A DNA stretch of 14,055 nucleotides. Origin: JAOABV01 sp964473505. Lineage in GTDB: Bacteria > Hydrothermota > Tepidihabitantia > Tepidihabitantales > CAIPLT01. Each line of letters opens with the position of its first letter. Position 1 is the stretch's first letter. The stretch covers positions 1-14,055 of the forward strand of contig CAYYPG010000055.1 in NCBI GenBank assembly GCA_964473505.1, in the 5' to 3' direction. This document shows, in pieces, positions 6,981 to 14,009 of the stretch. The notes under the pieces are model-generated. The model made no database searches and had not been told where the DNA came from. It saw only the letters and a list, made by a program, of their open reading frames with translations. The translations under genes and the position numbers were made by a program.

Positions 6981-7949
6981 ATGAATAATTTCCCTAAACC
7001 GAATGTAGTGGTAAGCAAATGCTTAGGTTTTGCCCAATGTCGCTACAATGGTGAGGTTGTGCTCGATTATGTTGTTGAAAAGTTAAAACCGTATGTAAAT
7101 TTTATTCCCGTTTGTCCCGAAGTTGAAATTGGTCTGGGAGTGCCTCGCGACCCAATACGAGTTGTTGCTTATAAAGGAAAATTACATCTTTATCAGCCCG
7201 CAACTCAAAGAGATATCACGCAAGAGATGGGATCATTTGTTGATAAGTATTTAAATTCTCTTTCCGAGATTGATGGCTTTATCCTAAAGTATCGTTCACC
7301 ATCCTGCGGTATTAATAGCGTAAAAGTCTATCATAGTTTTAATCCTGATGCCCGTTCAGTTAGCGGTCAAGGTTTTTTGGGAGCCGAAGTCCTTAAAAGA
7401 TTTAGAGGCTTGGCAATAGAAGACGAAGGTCGACTGAAAAATTTCACGCTCCGGGAATATTTTTTTACCAAATTATTTACCCTGGCTCGTTTTCGTCTGA
7501 CTAAAAAATCTCGAAAAATGAACCAATTGGTTCAATTTCATACAATCCATAAATTGTTATTTATGGCACATAGTCAGACAAAATTACGCGAACTGGGTAA
7601 AATTGTTGCTAATCCAACTCATGAAAAAATAGATACCATACTGGAGCGATATGAAAAGACTTTGGCGCAATTATTAGCCCAACCTCCAACTTTTAAGTCC
7701 TGGATAAATGTCTTAACCCATGCCTTTGGTGGTATCAGCGATGGTTTAAATAAACAAGAACGACAATTTTTTCTTAACTTAATTGAAGAATACCGTGATG
7801 AACGAATTCCGCTTAGCGTTTTAACCAAACTCATTTACGCTTGGGCGGTCCGTTTTAATGACCAATACCTATTAGCCCAAACTTTCTTAAATCCATTTCC
7901 TAAAGAATTAGTTGAAATTACTGATTCGGGCAAAGGTAGAAATCGCTAA
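6981..7949 (+). CDS. DUF523 (TudS-like) and DUF1722 (YbgA-like) fusion protein
   Basis: 322 residues in two parts. Residues 1 to about 150 form a DUF523 domain with its conserved cysteines: Cys14 and Cys20 (SKCLGFAQCRYNG), Cys45 in CPEVEIGLGVPR, and Cys109 in KYRSPSCGI. This family includes TudS, a 2-thiouracil desulfurase that holds a [4Fe-4S] cluster with three cysteines, so Fe-S binding is likely. Residues from about 186 (FHTIHKLLFMAHSQ) to 302 form DUF1722, as in E. coli YbgA, which lies beside the photolyase gene. The joined DUF523-DUF1722 form is common in bacteria and often sits near light- or UV-response genes. Here the next gene on the same strand is uvsE, 358 bp away. A role in handling thiolated or photodamaged nucleobases is inference. 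The start is fixed by the promoter ending 7 nt upstream. Confidence 0.88.
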   Translation: MNNFPKPNVVVSKCLGFAQCRYNGEVVLDYVVEKLKPYVNFIPVCPEVEIGLGVPRDPIRVVAYKGKLHLYQPATQRDITQEMGSFVDKYLNSLSEIDGFILKYRSPSCGINSVKVYHSFNPDARSVSGQGFLGAEVLKRFRGLAIEDEGRLKNFTLREYFFTKLFTLARFRLTKKSRKMNQLVQFHTIHKLLFMAHSQTKLRELGKIVANPTHEKIDTILERYEKTLAQLLAQPPTFKSWINVLTHAFGGISDGLNKQERQFFLNLIEEYRDERIPLSVLTKLIYAWAVRFNDQYLLAQTFLNPFPKELVEITDSGKGRNR

Positions 7950-8307
7950 ACAGATTGTATAAAAGATTCACAAACTAAGATAAGACCTTGAGAATGTTGA
8001 TGTGATATTAAATGGTGTCAAATGGAATAACCCAAATTGTTTTCTTAGAGAATGTAAATGTCTGAATAAAATAAAGCCTGGTTAAAAATTGCCAAGCATG
8101 TATGAAAGCAGACTTTAATTCATTCAACTTTACAACATACCCTTCTTATTGTCTGGTCTTGAATAAAAAACATTATCCAATTGTGAATTGCGCTCAAAAA
8201 AGTTTATTTCAGCTAATTATGGAATAAATTTTTAATACAACATCAAGCATAATAATACTAACCTATAGACAAAAATAAGTTTCGTGCATCTATATCTAAC
8301 AGATTAA
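7950..8307. other. Spacer between the DUF523-DUF1722 gene and uvsE
   Basis: No gene or clear terminator is visible. A short direct repeat is present (GAGAATGTTGATGT at 7990-8003 and GAGAATGTAAATGT at 8048-8061). A weak promoter for uvsE may lie at its end: TAGACA (8266-8271), 19 nt, TATATC (8291-8296), 11 nt before the ATG. Confidence 0.45.
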
Positions 8308-9195
8308 ATGAGAATTGGTTATCCTTGTATTAACCGTTCTATTGGTTGTACTGCGAACCGTACTTTTCGTTTGGCTTCTTATTCAGAAAAGAATTTGATT
8401 GAGAAAGTCACTAATAATCTTAATTGTCTTGAGCAGATTTTGAAATATAATGTAGCGCACAAACTATTATTTTTCCGCATCAGTTCAGATATTGTACCAT
8501 TTGCTTCGCATCCGATTTGTATTTTTAACTGGCAGAAATATTTTCAAAGCCGTTTCCAAGAAATTGGCAATTTTATAAAAAAACACAAGATGCGGATCTC
8601 AATGCATCCAGATCAGTTCATTCTAATCAACTCACCAAATCAAGATGTTGTGAAAAGAAGTATTAAAGAATTAATTTATCACTGCGAAATTTTAGAATTA
8701 TTAGAACTTGATTATTCCGCTAAGGTTCAAATTCATCTCGGCGGAATCTATGAGGATAAATCTTTAGCAATTAAGCGATTTATCTCAGAGTATAAGAAGT
8801 TACCGTCTTTAATTAGAAATCGTTTGGTGATTGAAAATGACCATCGTGCGTATAATCTTCAAGATTGCCTTTGGGTCAGTAACCAAATCGGAATTCCAAT
8901 TGTCTTTGACTCTTTTCATCATGAATGTTTTAATAATAACGAAACCATTTCTCAAGCGATGAGAATTGCAAGTACGACTTGGCGTAAAACCGATGGTTAT
9001 TTAATGGTTGATTACAGTAGTCAAAAACCCAATGCTGCCAAAGGCAATCATACTGAACATATAAACATCAGACATTTCAAGAAATTTATCCAGCAAACAA
9101 AAGATATAAAATACGACCTTATGTTAGAAATAAAAGATAAAGAAAAATCAGCGCTTAAAGCCCAGAGCATAATAGAAAAGACCTTAACCTCTTAA
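8308..9195 (+). CDS. UV-damage endonuclease UvsE/UVDE
   Basis: UvsE nicks DNA 5' to cyclobutane pyrimidine dimers, 6-4 photoproducts and some abasic sites, starting excision repair independent of UvrABC. The 295 residues are close to the family length of about 300 and form a metal-dependent TIM barrel. Candidate metal ligands are visible at the expected places: His69 (FASHP), His100 (SMHPDQF), His143 (QIHLGG), Glu176 (VIENDH), Asp201 and His204 (FDSFHH), His248 (GNHTEH) and Glu274 (MLEIKDKE). Lys245 matches the lysine reported as carboxylated in the Thermus enzyme. The damage-probing pair there is Gln-Tyr; here it reads Gln103-Phe104. There is no SD site before the ATG at 8308, so the mRNA may have a very short leader. 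It is convergent with the solute-binding protein gene. Confidence 0.93.
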   Translation: MRIGYPCINRSIGCTANRTFRLASYSEKNLIEKVTNNLNCLEQILKYNVAHKLLFFRISSDIVPFASHPICIFNWQKYFQSRFQEIGNFIKKHKMRISMHPDQFILINSPNQDVVKRSIKELIYHCEILELLELDYSAKVQIHLGGIYEDKSLAIKRFISEYKKLPSLIRNRLVIENDHRAYNLQDCLWVSNQIGIPIVFDSFHHECFNNNETISQAMRIASTTWRKTDGYLMVDYSSQKPNAAKGNHTEHINIRHFKKFIQQTKDIKYDLMLEIKDKEKSALKAQSIIEKTLTS

Positions 9196-9218
9196 ATTAA
9201 TTATCAAGTAAAAACCTT

Positions 9219-9280
9219 ATATCAAAATTACCGCATCTGATTGTTAAATCTATCTCTAAATATAAAGTTTATTTTGATAT
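9219..9280. repeat. 10-bp perfect inverted repeat between convergent genes
   Basis: ATATCAAAAT (9219-9228) and ATTTTGATAT (9271-9280) are exact reverse complements separated by 42 nt. The loop is long for a terminator. It may stabilise both 3' ends or be a protein-binding pair. Confidence 0.4.
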
Positions 9281-9286
9281 CTATCC

Positions 9287-9310
9287 AGCAAAGTTAATTT
9301 GCTTGCTTTT
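9287..9310 (+). terminator. Possible terminator for uvsE
   Basis: AGCAAA (9287-9292) pairs with TTTGCT (9298-9303) around a 5-nt loop, and a T-rich tract follows (TGCTTTTATCTTTT). The 6-bp stem is weak and the tract runs into the end of the convergent gene. On the minus strand the hairpin has no T-run. Confidence 0.35.
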
Positions 9311-10559
9311 ATCTTTTGGTTCTGGAGAGTATTTTTTGAGCAGCAAAATCTAATGCTTGTTTGGGTGTCATCTTGCCTAAGGTTGCTGATTCTAAACCAT
9401 CAGTAATAAGAATATTTCGCCCCTCAAACCAAGCCTCGCCTCTTGGCTCGAATACAGCATTTTGCATTTGCAAATAGGCGGTTTTTAACCCTGGAGTTTT
9501 ATTAAGATGTTCTTGCATTCTGGGGTCATCAAGGGCACTCATCTGAATGGGAACATAATAAGTTCCTAAAGACCACCGAATTTGATTGTCTTTACTAATA
9601 AACCATTTAATAAACTGCCAAGCGGCTTCTTTTTGTTCGGAGGTTGCGGATTTAAACATTCCGATATTTGTACCGTAGATGATTGCTGCCGGTTGATTCC
9701 ATATGGGCAACGCCGCCATACCAATGGTAAAACTTTCCACTCCTTGCATTGCTGCCCGACGCGCACAACTGAATGGCACCATTGCAATCCTTCCGGCCAA
9801 AAAATCGTCAATTATGTCTGCGCCGGTTCGAAAACTCTGAAGGCTATCCTGATAAATCAAATCTACTTGAAACTGTAAACACTGTACAGCTTCGGGACTA
9901 TTGAATAACGGTATATTTTGTACTTCATCGTAAAGTTTTCCACCTTGCTGATGGACCATTGACGCAAATACCCATATGTCGGTTCCATTAGCTGTGGGGA
10001 TAATCTTTTTGCCAAATTTTTCTTTGATTTTATAACTGACCTGATAAAACTCGTTCCAAGTTTTAGGGAAATCGTGTATTCCAGCCTTATGAAAAACTTC
10101 TACATTGTAATAATAAACCGGCACGCTTTTGTTAAAAGGTAAAGTTATAATTTTGTTATTCCAAGTATTATTGGCTAAAAGCACCGGCCAGATATCTTCT
10201 AATTCTGTCTTAGTCAAGCCATTTTTGCCTTTGACATAATGGTCTAACGGTTCTAAATAATTATGGGCTAAAAGTTGTGTGGTCCAATTTTCGTACATCT
10301 GGGCAATTACTGGTGGTTGATTTATCGCTGCCGCACTCATTAATTTTTGTGCCAAGGTATTATAATCGGCCATACCCACTAATTTAATATCAATATTTTT
10401 ATGAGTAGATTCAAAGTCCGCAACCATTGCTTGCAAGATTTTTTCGATATTTCCACCCATCGCATGCCAAAAAGTTACCTCTATCTTTTGGGTCGATTTT
10501 TTCGGACAAGAAATTAGAAGAAATATTAAGGTTAAAACTAATAATAATTTTTGTGGCAT
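9309..10559 (-). CDS. Extracellular solute-binding lipoprotein (ABC transporter family 1, sugar type)
   Basis: This is a periplasmic or membrane-anchored binding component of the MalE/UgpB-like family, which delivers sugars or sugar derivatives to an ABC permease. 416 residues. Residues 1-18 form a lipoprotein signal, with Lys4, a Leu-rich core and the lipobox LLISC in which Cys18 would be lipidated and become the mature N-terminus. The mature protein starts with a VTFWHAMGG segment, followed by a long binding-protein fold (FNKSVPVYYYN, FPKTWNEF, FLAGRIAM, AWQFIKWF). No permease or ATPase gene adjoins it here, so it is an orphan in this window. The start at 10559 is fixed by a promoter whose -10 ends 6 nt before the ATG. 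No SD site is seen. A palindrome in that promoter suggests repression, plausibly by the substrate. Confidence 0.92.
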   Translation of the reverse strand: MPQKLLLVLTLIFLLISCPKKSTQKIEVTFWHAMGGNIEKILQAMVADFESTHKNIDIKLVGMADYNTLAQKLMSAAAINQPPVIAQMYENWTTQLLAHNYLEPLDHYVKGKNGLTKTELEDIWPVLLANNTWNNKIITLPFNKSVPVYYYNVEVFHKAGIHDFPKTWNEFYQVSYKIKEKFGKKIIPTANGTDIWVFASMVHQQGGKLYDEVQNIPLFNSPEAVQCLQFQVDLIYQDSLQSFRTGADIIDDFLAGRIAMVPFSCARRAAMQGVESFTIGMAALPIWNQPAAIIYGTNIGMFKSATSEQKEAAWQFIKWFISKDNQIRWSLGTYYVPIQMSALDDPRMQEHLNKTPGLKTAYLQMQNAVFEPRGEAWFEGRNILITDGLESATLGKMTPKQALDFAAQKILSRTKR

Positions 10560-10565
10560 AATATC

Positions 10566-10593
10566 ATTTTAATGTTTTATAACATTAAGTCAA
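10566..10593 (-). promoter_or_regulatory. Promoter of the solute-binding protein gene (leaderless type)
   Basis: On the minus strand TTGACT (10588-10593), a 16-nt spacer and TAAAAT (10566-10571) are followed after 6 nt by the ATG at 10559. No SD site lies between, so the transcript should begin at the start codon. Confidence 0.6.
10569..10588. promoter_or_regulatory. Perfect 8-4-8 palindrome in the promoter spacer, probable operator
   Basis: TTAATGTT (10569-10576), TTAT, AACATTAA (10581-10588) form an exact 8-bp inverted repeat that occupies the space between -35 and -10 and touches both. A dimeric repressor bound here would block RNA polymerase. The regulator is not in the window. Confidence 0.55.
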
Positions 10594-11010
10594 ACATAAC
10601 TTACCAAAATTTCAAAATATTCACTTGTGCTAACAAAGAGTTGTATTTACCGCCTTTATTCAACACGCAAAAAGATTGTCTTCTTTTTTTTTGATACATG
10701 ACACCATTGACTTGTTAGCACTCACAAAAGAGTAAGGTAATTGAGATTACTAATTACTCAAAGTGAGACTTTTCAGATTTAGGCACACTACCGGTTACTT
10801 TTGTAAACTTTTTGAAAAACTTTTAGTTAAAACTGCTCGGAAACTATCAAGAAAAATTTTGGCTTTGACATAAAGTTAACTTTTAGATTTTTGTGACGAA
10901 AAGGATATTCAGACTAATTAACAATTTTTCAAGTTTATCTTTATGTATTAATAACCCATCAAATCTGATAAGAAACTATTTCGGTATCAATTTCGACATA
11001 AAGGCCAATC
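10594..11010. other. Spacer between nifS copy B and the solute-binding protein gene
   Basis: No gene is supported; a 70-codon plus-strand frame from 10893 overlaps the nifS 3' end and is a shadow. No GC-rich terminator for the lspA-nifS-nifS unit is visible. A near-tandem pair, AAACTTTTTG and AAAAACTTTT, lies at about 10805-10824. Confidence 0.5.
10721..10767. repeat. Nested competing inverted repeats
   Basis: CTCAC (10721-10725) pairs with GTGAG (10763-10767). Inside, GTAATT (10737-10742) can pair with AATTAC (10752-10757), or TTGAG (10741-10745) with CTCAA (10757-10761). The two inner pairings exclude each other. The stems are short, so the significance is uncertain. Confidence 0.25.
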
Positions 11011-12189
11011 TCATTTCTCGCACTTTTTCCAGAGCGGAGAGATTGATCTTAACCGTTCGACAATTTTTACTAAAGTTTCGATCGTATAATCGATATCTTC
11101 TTTAGTTGTATTCTTATTAAGACTGAACCGAATTGGTGAGTTAACATATTTGTCTTCCACTCCAATTGCTTTTAAAACATGGGATGGTGCTGATTTTCCT
11201 GAGGAGCAGGCAGAACCAGTAGACACCGCGATACCTTCTAAATCTAAATTCATTATTAGGGCTTCGCCTTCAACATAAGCAAAAGATACATTTAACGTAT
11301 TACAAAGTCTTTGGGTCGGATGACCGTTCACTCTAATTTCAGGAATACGCTTTCGGATATTGAGTTCTAAAAGATTTCTTAAGGATTCAATTTTCTGGGG
11401 AAGGTTTTGTTCTACCTCTTTACGAGCTAAAACCGCAGCTTTACCAAACCCGACAATTCCTGGAAGATTTTCTGTGCCAGCCCGGAGTAAATGTTCTTGG
11501 GTACCACCAACAATTATACCTTCAATATTAGTGCCTTTTTTGACATATAAGGCACCAACTCCTTTGGGACCGTGAATTTTATGGGCCGAGATCGTCAGTA
11601 GGTCAACGCCTAATTCTTTGACATCTAAAGGCACTTTACCGGCTGAAGCAACTGCATCGGTATGAAAATAGACACCGTATTTATGAGCAATCGCACATAA
11701 TTCTTTAATGGGTTGAATTGTCCCGATTTCATTGTTGCTGTGCATTATAGAGATTAAAATTGTCTGTTTGGTAATTGCATCTTCTAATTGGCTTGGGTCA
11801 ACTACTCCCCAATGGTCAACGGGTAACCGGGTACAGATACCCATTTGCCAATTCTCAATTATGGGGAGGGAATTTAGCACGGAACTATGTTCAATACGGG
11901 AAATTATAATGTGATTACCTCTACTCAATAAAGCATGCGCACATCCCCAGATTGCTAAATTATTGGCTTCAGTGCCACTGGCAGTAAAGATAATCTCTTC
12001 GGGTTGGGCATTAATCAATTGAGCTACTTCGCTTCGGGCTTGTTCAATTGCTTCTCGCGTCTTGCGTCCCCAGGAATGATGGCTTGAGGGGTTGGCATAA
12101 TATTCAGAATAATAAGGTAACATTGCTTCTAATACTTCTGGGTCAACTGGAGTTGTTGAGTTATTATCTAAATATATTCTTCGTTTCAT
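11011..12189 (-). CDS. Cysteine desulfurase, NifS/IscS family (copy B)
   Basis: This PLP enzyme converts L-cysteine to alanine and leaves a persulfide on its active cysteine for Fe-S cluster assembly or tRNA thiolation, in the cytosol. 392 residues with the standard start YLDNNSTTPVD, His101 in RIEHSSV, Asp178 in FHTDAV, Lys204 in SAHKIHGPKG (PLP lysine), RAGTEN at 236-241, catalytic Cys328 in STGSACSSG followed by the usual SHVLKAIG, and Arg354. The active-site loop is the normal long group I form. Its ATG overlaps the stop of copy A in an ATGA, so translation is probably coupled. About 120 bp encoding residues 157-196 are identical in DNA to copy A. The C-terminus carries a short extra tail (SPLWKKCEK). 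Confidence 0.94.
   Translation of the reverse strand: MKRRIYLDNNSTTPVDPEVLEAMLPYYSEYYANPSSHHSWGRKTREAIEQARSEVAQLINAQPEEIIFTASGTEANNLAIWGCAHALLSRGNHIIISRIEHSSVLNSLPIIENWQMGICTRLPVDHWGVVDPSQLEDAITKQTILISIMHSNNEIGTIQPIKELCAIAHKYGVYFHTDAVASAGKVPLDVKELGVDLLTISAHKIHGPKGVGALYVKKGTNIEGIIVGGTQEHLLRAGTENLPGIVGFGKAAVLARKEVEQNLPQKIESLRNLLELNIRKRIPEIRVNGHPTQRLCNTLNVSFAYVEGEALIMNLDLEGIAVSTGSACSSGKSAPSHVLKAIGVEDKYVNSPIRFSLNKNTTKEDIDYTIETLVKIVERLRSISPLWKKCEK
11602..11721 (-). repeat. 120-bp identical tract shared by nifS copies (in copy B)
   Basis: Every base equals 12750-12869 in copy A, third codon positions included, while the sequence just outside differs at several positions in each 30 bases. It encodes most of the 49-residue block MHSNNEIG to LGVDL. 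This is a recent gene-conversion or recombination footprint between tandem paralogs. Confidence 0.85.
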
Positions 12190-13331
12190 TGTCCTCGAAG
12201 TTGCTTTACTAAATCCACTAAAGTTTCAATCGTATAATCTATTTCTTGTTGGGTTGTATATTTACTTAGGCCAAACCGAATCTGCGAGTTGAGATATTGA
12301 CTTTCTACTGCCATTGCCTTTAATACATGTGAGATTTGATCCTTACTGGTTTCACACGCAGAGCCGGAAGATAATTTAATGCCGGCTCGGTCTAAGGCGT
12401 CTATTAGGTCTTTATTATTGATGTGCGCAAAAGAAATATTGGAGGTGTCACATAGTCGTTGCGTTAAATGGCCATTAATCTTTACATCCGAAAGCCGACT
12501 TTTTATTGCTTGTTCAAGATAATCGCGGAGCGAGGCAATTCTTTGAGGTGTATTCTTTTCCAATTCTTGTTTGGCGACCACAGTTGCTTTTCCAAAACCG
12601 ACAATACCCGATACATTTTCCGTACCCGCCCGCATATCTCGTTCTTGTTCGCCGCCAAAGATGATTTTTTCAATCTTTGTGTTTTCGTTGATGTATAAAG
12701 CACCAACTCCTTTAGGACCGTGAATCTTATGAGCCGAAAGGGTCATTAAGTCAACGCCTAATTCTTTGACATCTAAAGGCACTTTACCGGCTGAAGCAAC
12801 TGCATCGGTATGAAAATAGACACCGTATTTATGAGCAATCGCACATAATTCTTTAATGGGTTGAATTGTACCAATTTCATTATTGCTATGCATTACTGAT
12901 ACCAAGATTGTATTTTTCGTTATTGCGTGTTCTAATTCCTTGGGATCAACCAGACCATCTTGGTCAACGCTTAAATGAGTTGCTTCAATATAACGCCACT
13001 TTTCTAAATATTCAACCGGCTGAAGCACAGATTTGTGTTCAATACTTGAAATGATAATATGGTTGCCCTTAGTAATCATTGCCCGGAAAACACCTTTAAT
13101 TGCCCAATTATTGGCTTCAGTTCCACCTGAGGTAAAATAGATTTCTTCGGGCTTGGCATTAATAAAATTTGCCACTTCTTCCCGTGCTTGTTCTATTGCT
13201 TCTCGGGCTTCCCGACCAAAGAAATGGAGATTTGAAGGATTACCAAAATGCTCCTTTAAATAAAGAAGTAGGGCTTCCAAAACGATTGGGTCAACTTTCG
13301 TGCTGGCGTTATTATTGAGATATACTTCCAT
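12186..13331 (-). CDS. Cysteine desulfurase-like protein, NifS/IscS family (copy A)
   Basis: This is a paralog of the following gene, 381 residues, same fold and reaction expected. It has His99 in SIEHKSV, Asp176 in FHTDAV, Lys202 in SAHKIHGPKG, RAGTEN at 234-239, the presumed catalytic Cys326 in SSGSACETS, and Arg351 in IRFGLS. Two places depart from the family norm. The opening reads YLNNNASTKVD, with Asn6 for the usual Asp, and the loop after the cysteine reads ETSKDQISHVL instead of a Ser/Gly-rich loop with Pro before SHVL. The essential PLP and cysteine residues remain, so it is probably active but may serve a different sulfur acceptor. There is no obvious SD; CTCAGTTCTGAG, a small palindrome, lies just before the start. 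It follows lspA by 56 bp and overlaps copy B by ATGA. Confidence 0.9.
   Translation of the reverse strand: MEVYLNNNASTKVDPIVLEALLLYLKEHFGNPSNLHFFGREAREAIEQAREEVANFINAKPEEIYFTSGGTEANNWAIKGVFRAMITKGNHIIISSIEHKSVLQPVEYLEKWRYIEATHLSVDQDGLVDPKELEHAITKNTILVSVMHSNNEIGTIQPIKELCAIAHKYGVYFHTDAVASAGKVPLDVKELGVDLMTLSAHKIHGPKGVGALYINENTKIEKIIFGGEQERDMRAGTENVSGIVGFGKATVVAKQELEKNTPQRIASLRDYLEQAIKSRLSDVKINGHLTQRLCDTSNISFAHINNKDLIDALDRAGIKLSSGSACETSKDQISHVLKAMAVESQYLNSQIRFGLSKYTTQQEIDYTIETLVDLVKQLRGQ
12750..12869 (-). repeat. 120-bp identical tract shared by nifS copies (in copy A)
   Basis: This is the partner of 11602-11721, with no mismatch over 120 bases. It covers residues 155-194, including the PLP-contacting Asp176 but stopping short of Lys202. 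Confidence 0.85.
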
Positions 13332-13387
13332 CCAATACTCAGAACTGAGAACTCAAAGATTAAAACTTAACAAAACCCTTTGCTCAT

Positions 13388-13924
13388 TTATGAGCAGTTC
13401 TTTGCAGATTGATTTTTGTTCGGTACGACAATAGATTCTGGATTTGAAGACGATTGTGGTTGGGAACGGAAAATTTCTTTTGCGATTATCATTATCAACG
13501 CAATAACTAAGGTAGCATCCGCAATATTAAAAGTAGGCCAGCGCAGATGCTTAATACCAATATCAATAAAATCAACGACATAGCCCAGCCGAATACGGTC
13601 TAAAAGATTTCCGAGTGCGCCACCTAAAATTAATCCGTAAGCAACTGTTAAGAATTTACTTTTGTTTTTTATAGCAAAAAAGATTACAATAAAAATCACC
13701 GCAAAAGGCAGAATATAATAAACAAGACGACTTCTCACTGGAATACCAAAGATAATACCCCAATTATGAGTTAAGGTTAAACGGCCAAAATCACCTAAAA
13801 CTTTGACCGGAGTATGTATTGTTAGATAAGACGAAGCAAGAATTTTTGATATTTGGTCAAAGAAGAAGACCAAAACTGTAGTTATTAATAATATGCTGGT
13901 TGAAGAAAAGTATTTAGTTTTCAT
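13388..13924 (-). CDS. Lipoprotein signal peptidase II
   Basis: LspA is an inner-membrane aspartyl peptidase that removes the signal peptide from diacylglyceryl-modified prolipoproteins. The 178 residues include four hydrophobic helices (about 8-22, 67-84, 93-108, 133-149). Conserved elements are Asp23 and Lys27 in FFDQISK, Asn54 in LTHNWGIIFG, Asn106 and Arg110 in GGALGNLLDR, and the catalytic pair Asp118 (VVDFI) and Asp136 (FNIADA). A polar Ser/Asn/Gln tail follows the last helix. It is the first gene of an apparent unit with the two cysteine desulfurases, with a good promoter upstream and about 30 nt of leader without a clear SD. The solute-binding lipoprotein in this window is an obvious substrate type. 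Confidence 0.95.
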   Translation of the reverse strand: MKTKYFSSTSILLITTVLVFFFDQISKILASSYLTIHTPVKVLGDFGRLTLTHNWGIIFGIPVRSRLVYYILPFAVIFIVIFFAIKNKSKFLTVAYGLILGGALGNLLDRIRLGYVVDFIDIGIKHLRWPTFNIADATLVIALIMIIAKEIFRSQPQSSSNPESIVVPNKNQSAKNCS

Positions 13925-13962
13925 ATGAGTTAATCTAAGAATACAAGAATAATTGTTAAATA

Positions 13963-13990
13963 ATTATAATTAAATTGAAACTCAAGTCAA
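13963..13990 (-). promoter_or_regulatory. Promoter of the lspA-nifS-nifS unit
   Basis: On the minus strand TTGACT (13985-13990), a 16-nt spacer and a perfect TATAAT (13963-13968) point at lspA. The start would be near 13956, leaving about 32 nt of leader. The -35 hexamer is the same TTGACT seen before the DUF523 and solute-binding protein genes. Confidence 0.6.
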
Positions 13991-14009
13991 GTAAGAAATG
14001 CGAGCGTTC

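Noticed and set aside
8097..8180. Loose resemblance to 5200-5280 suggesting another repeat copy
   Set aside because: Only short scattered matches such as CTTCTT and TTGTC; it lacks the TGAAAAAGTCAA core.
10805..10824. AAACTTTTTG AAAAACTTTT near-repeat as a terminator
   Set aside because: Stem of A-T pairs only with a one-base loop; no stable hairpin or T-run in the right place.
12503..12706. Minus-strand 67-codon frame in nifS copy A
   Set aside because: Out-of-frame shadow of a confidently identified gene; the same applies to the frames opposite tkt, talC, eamA and the binding protein.
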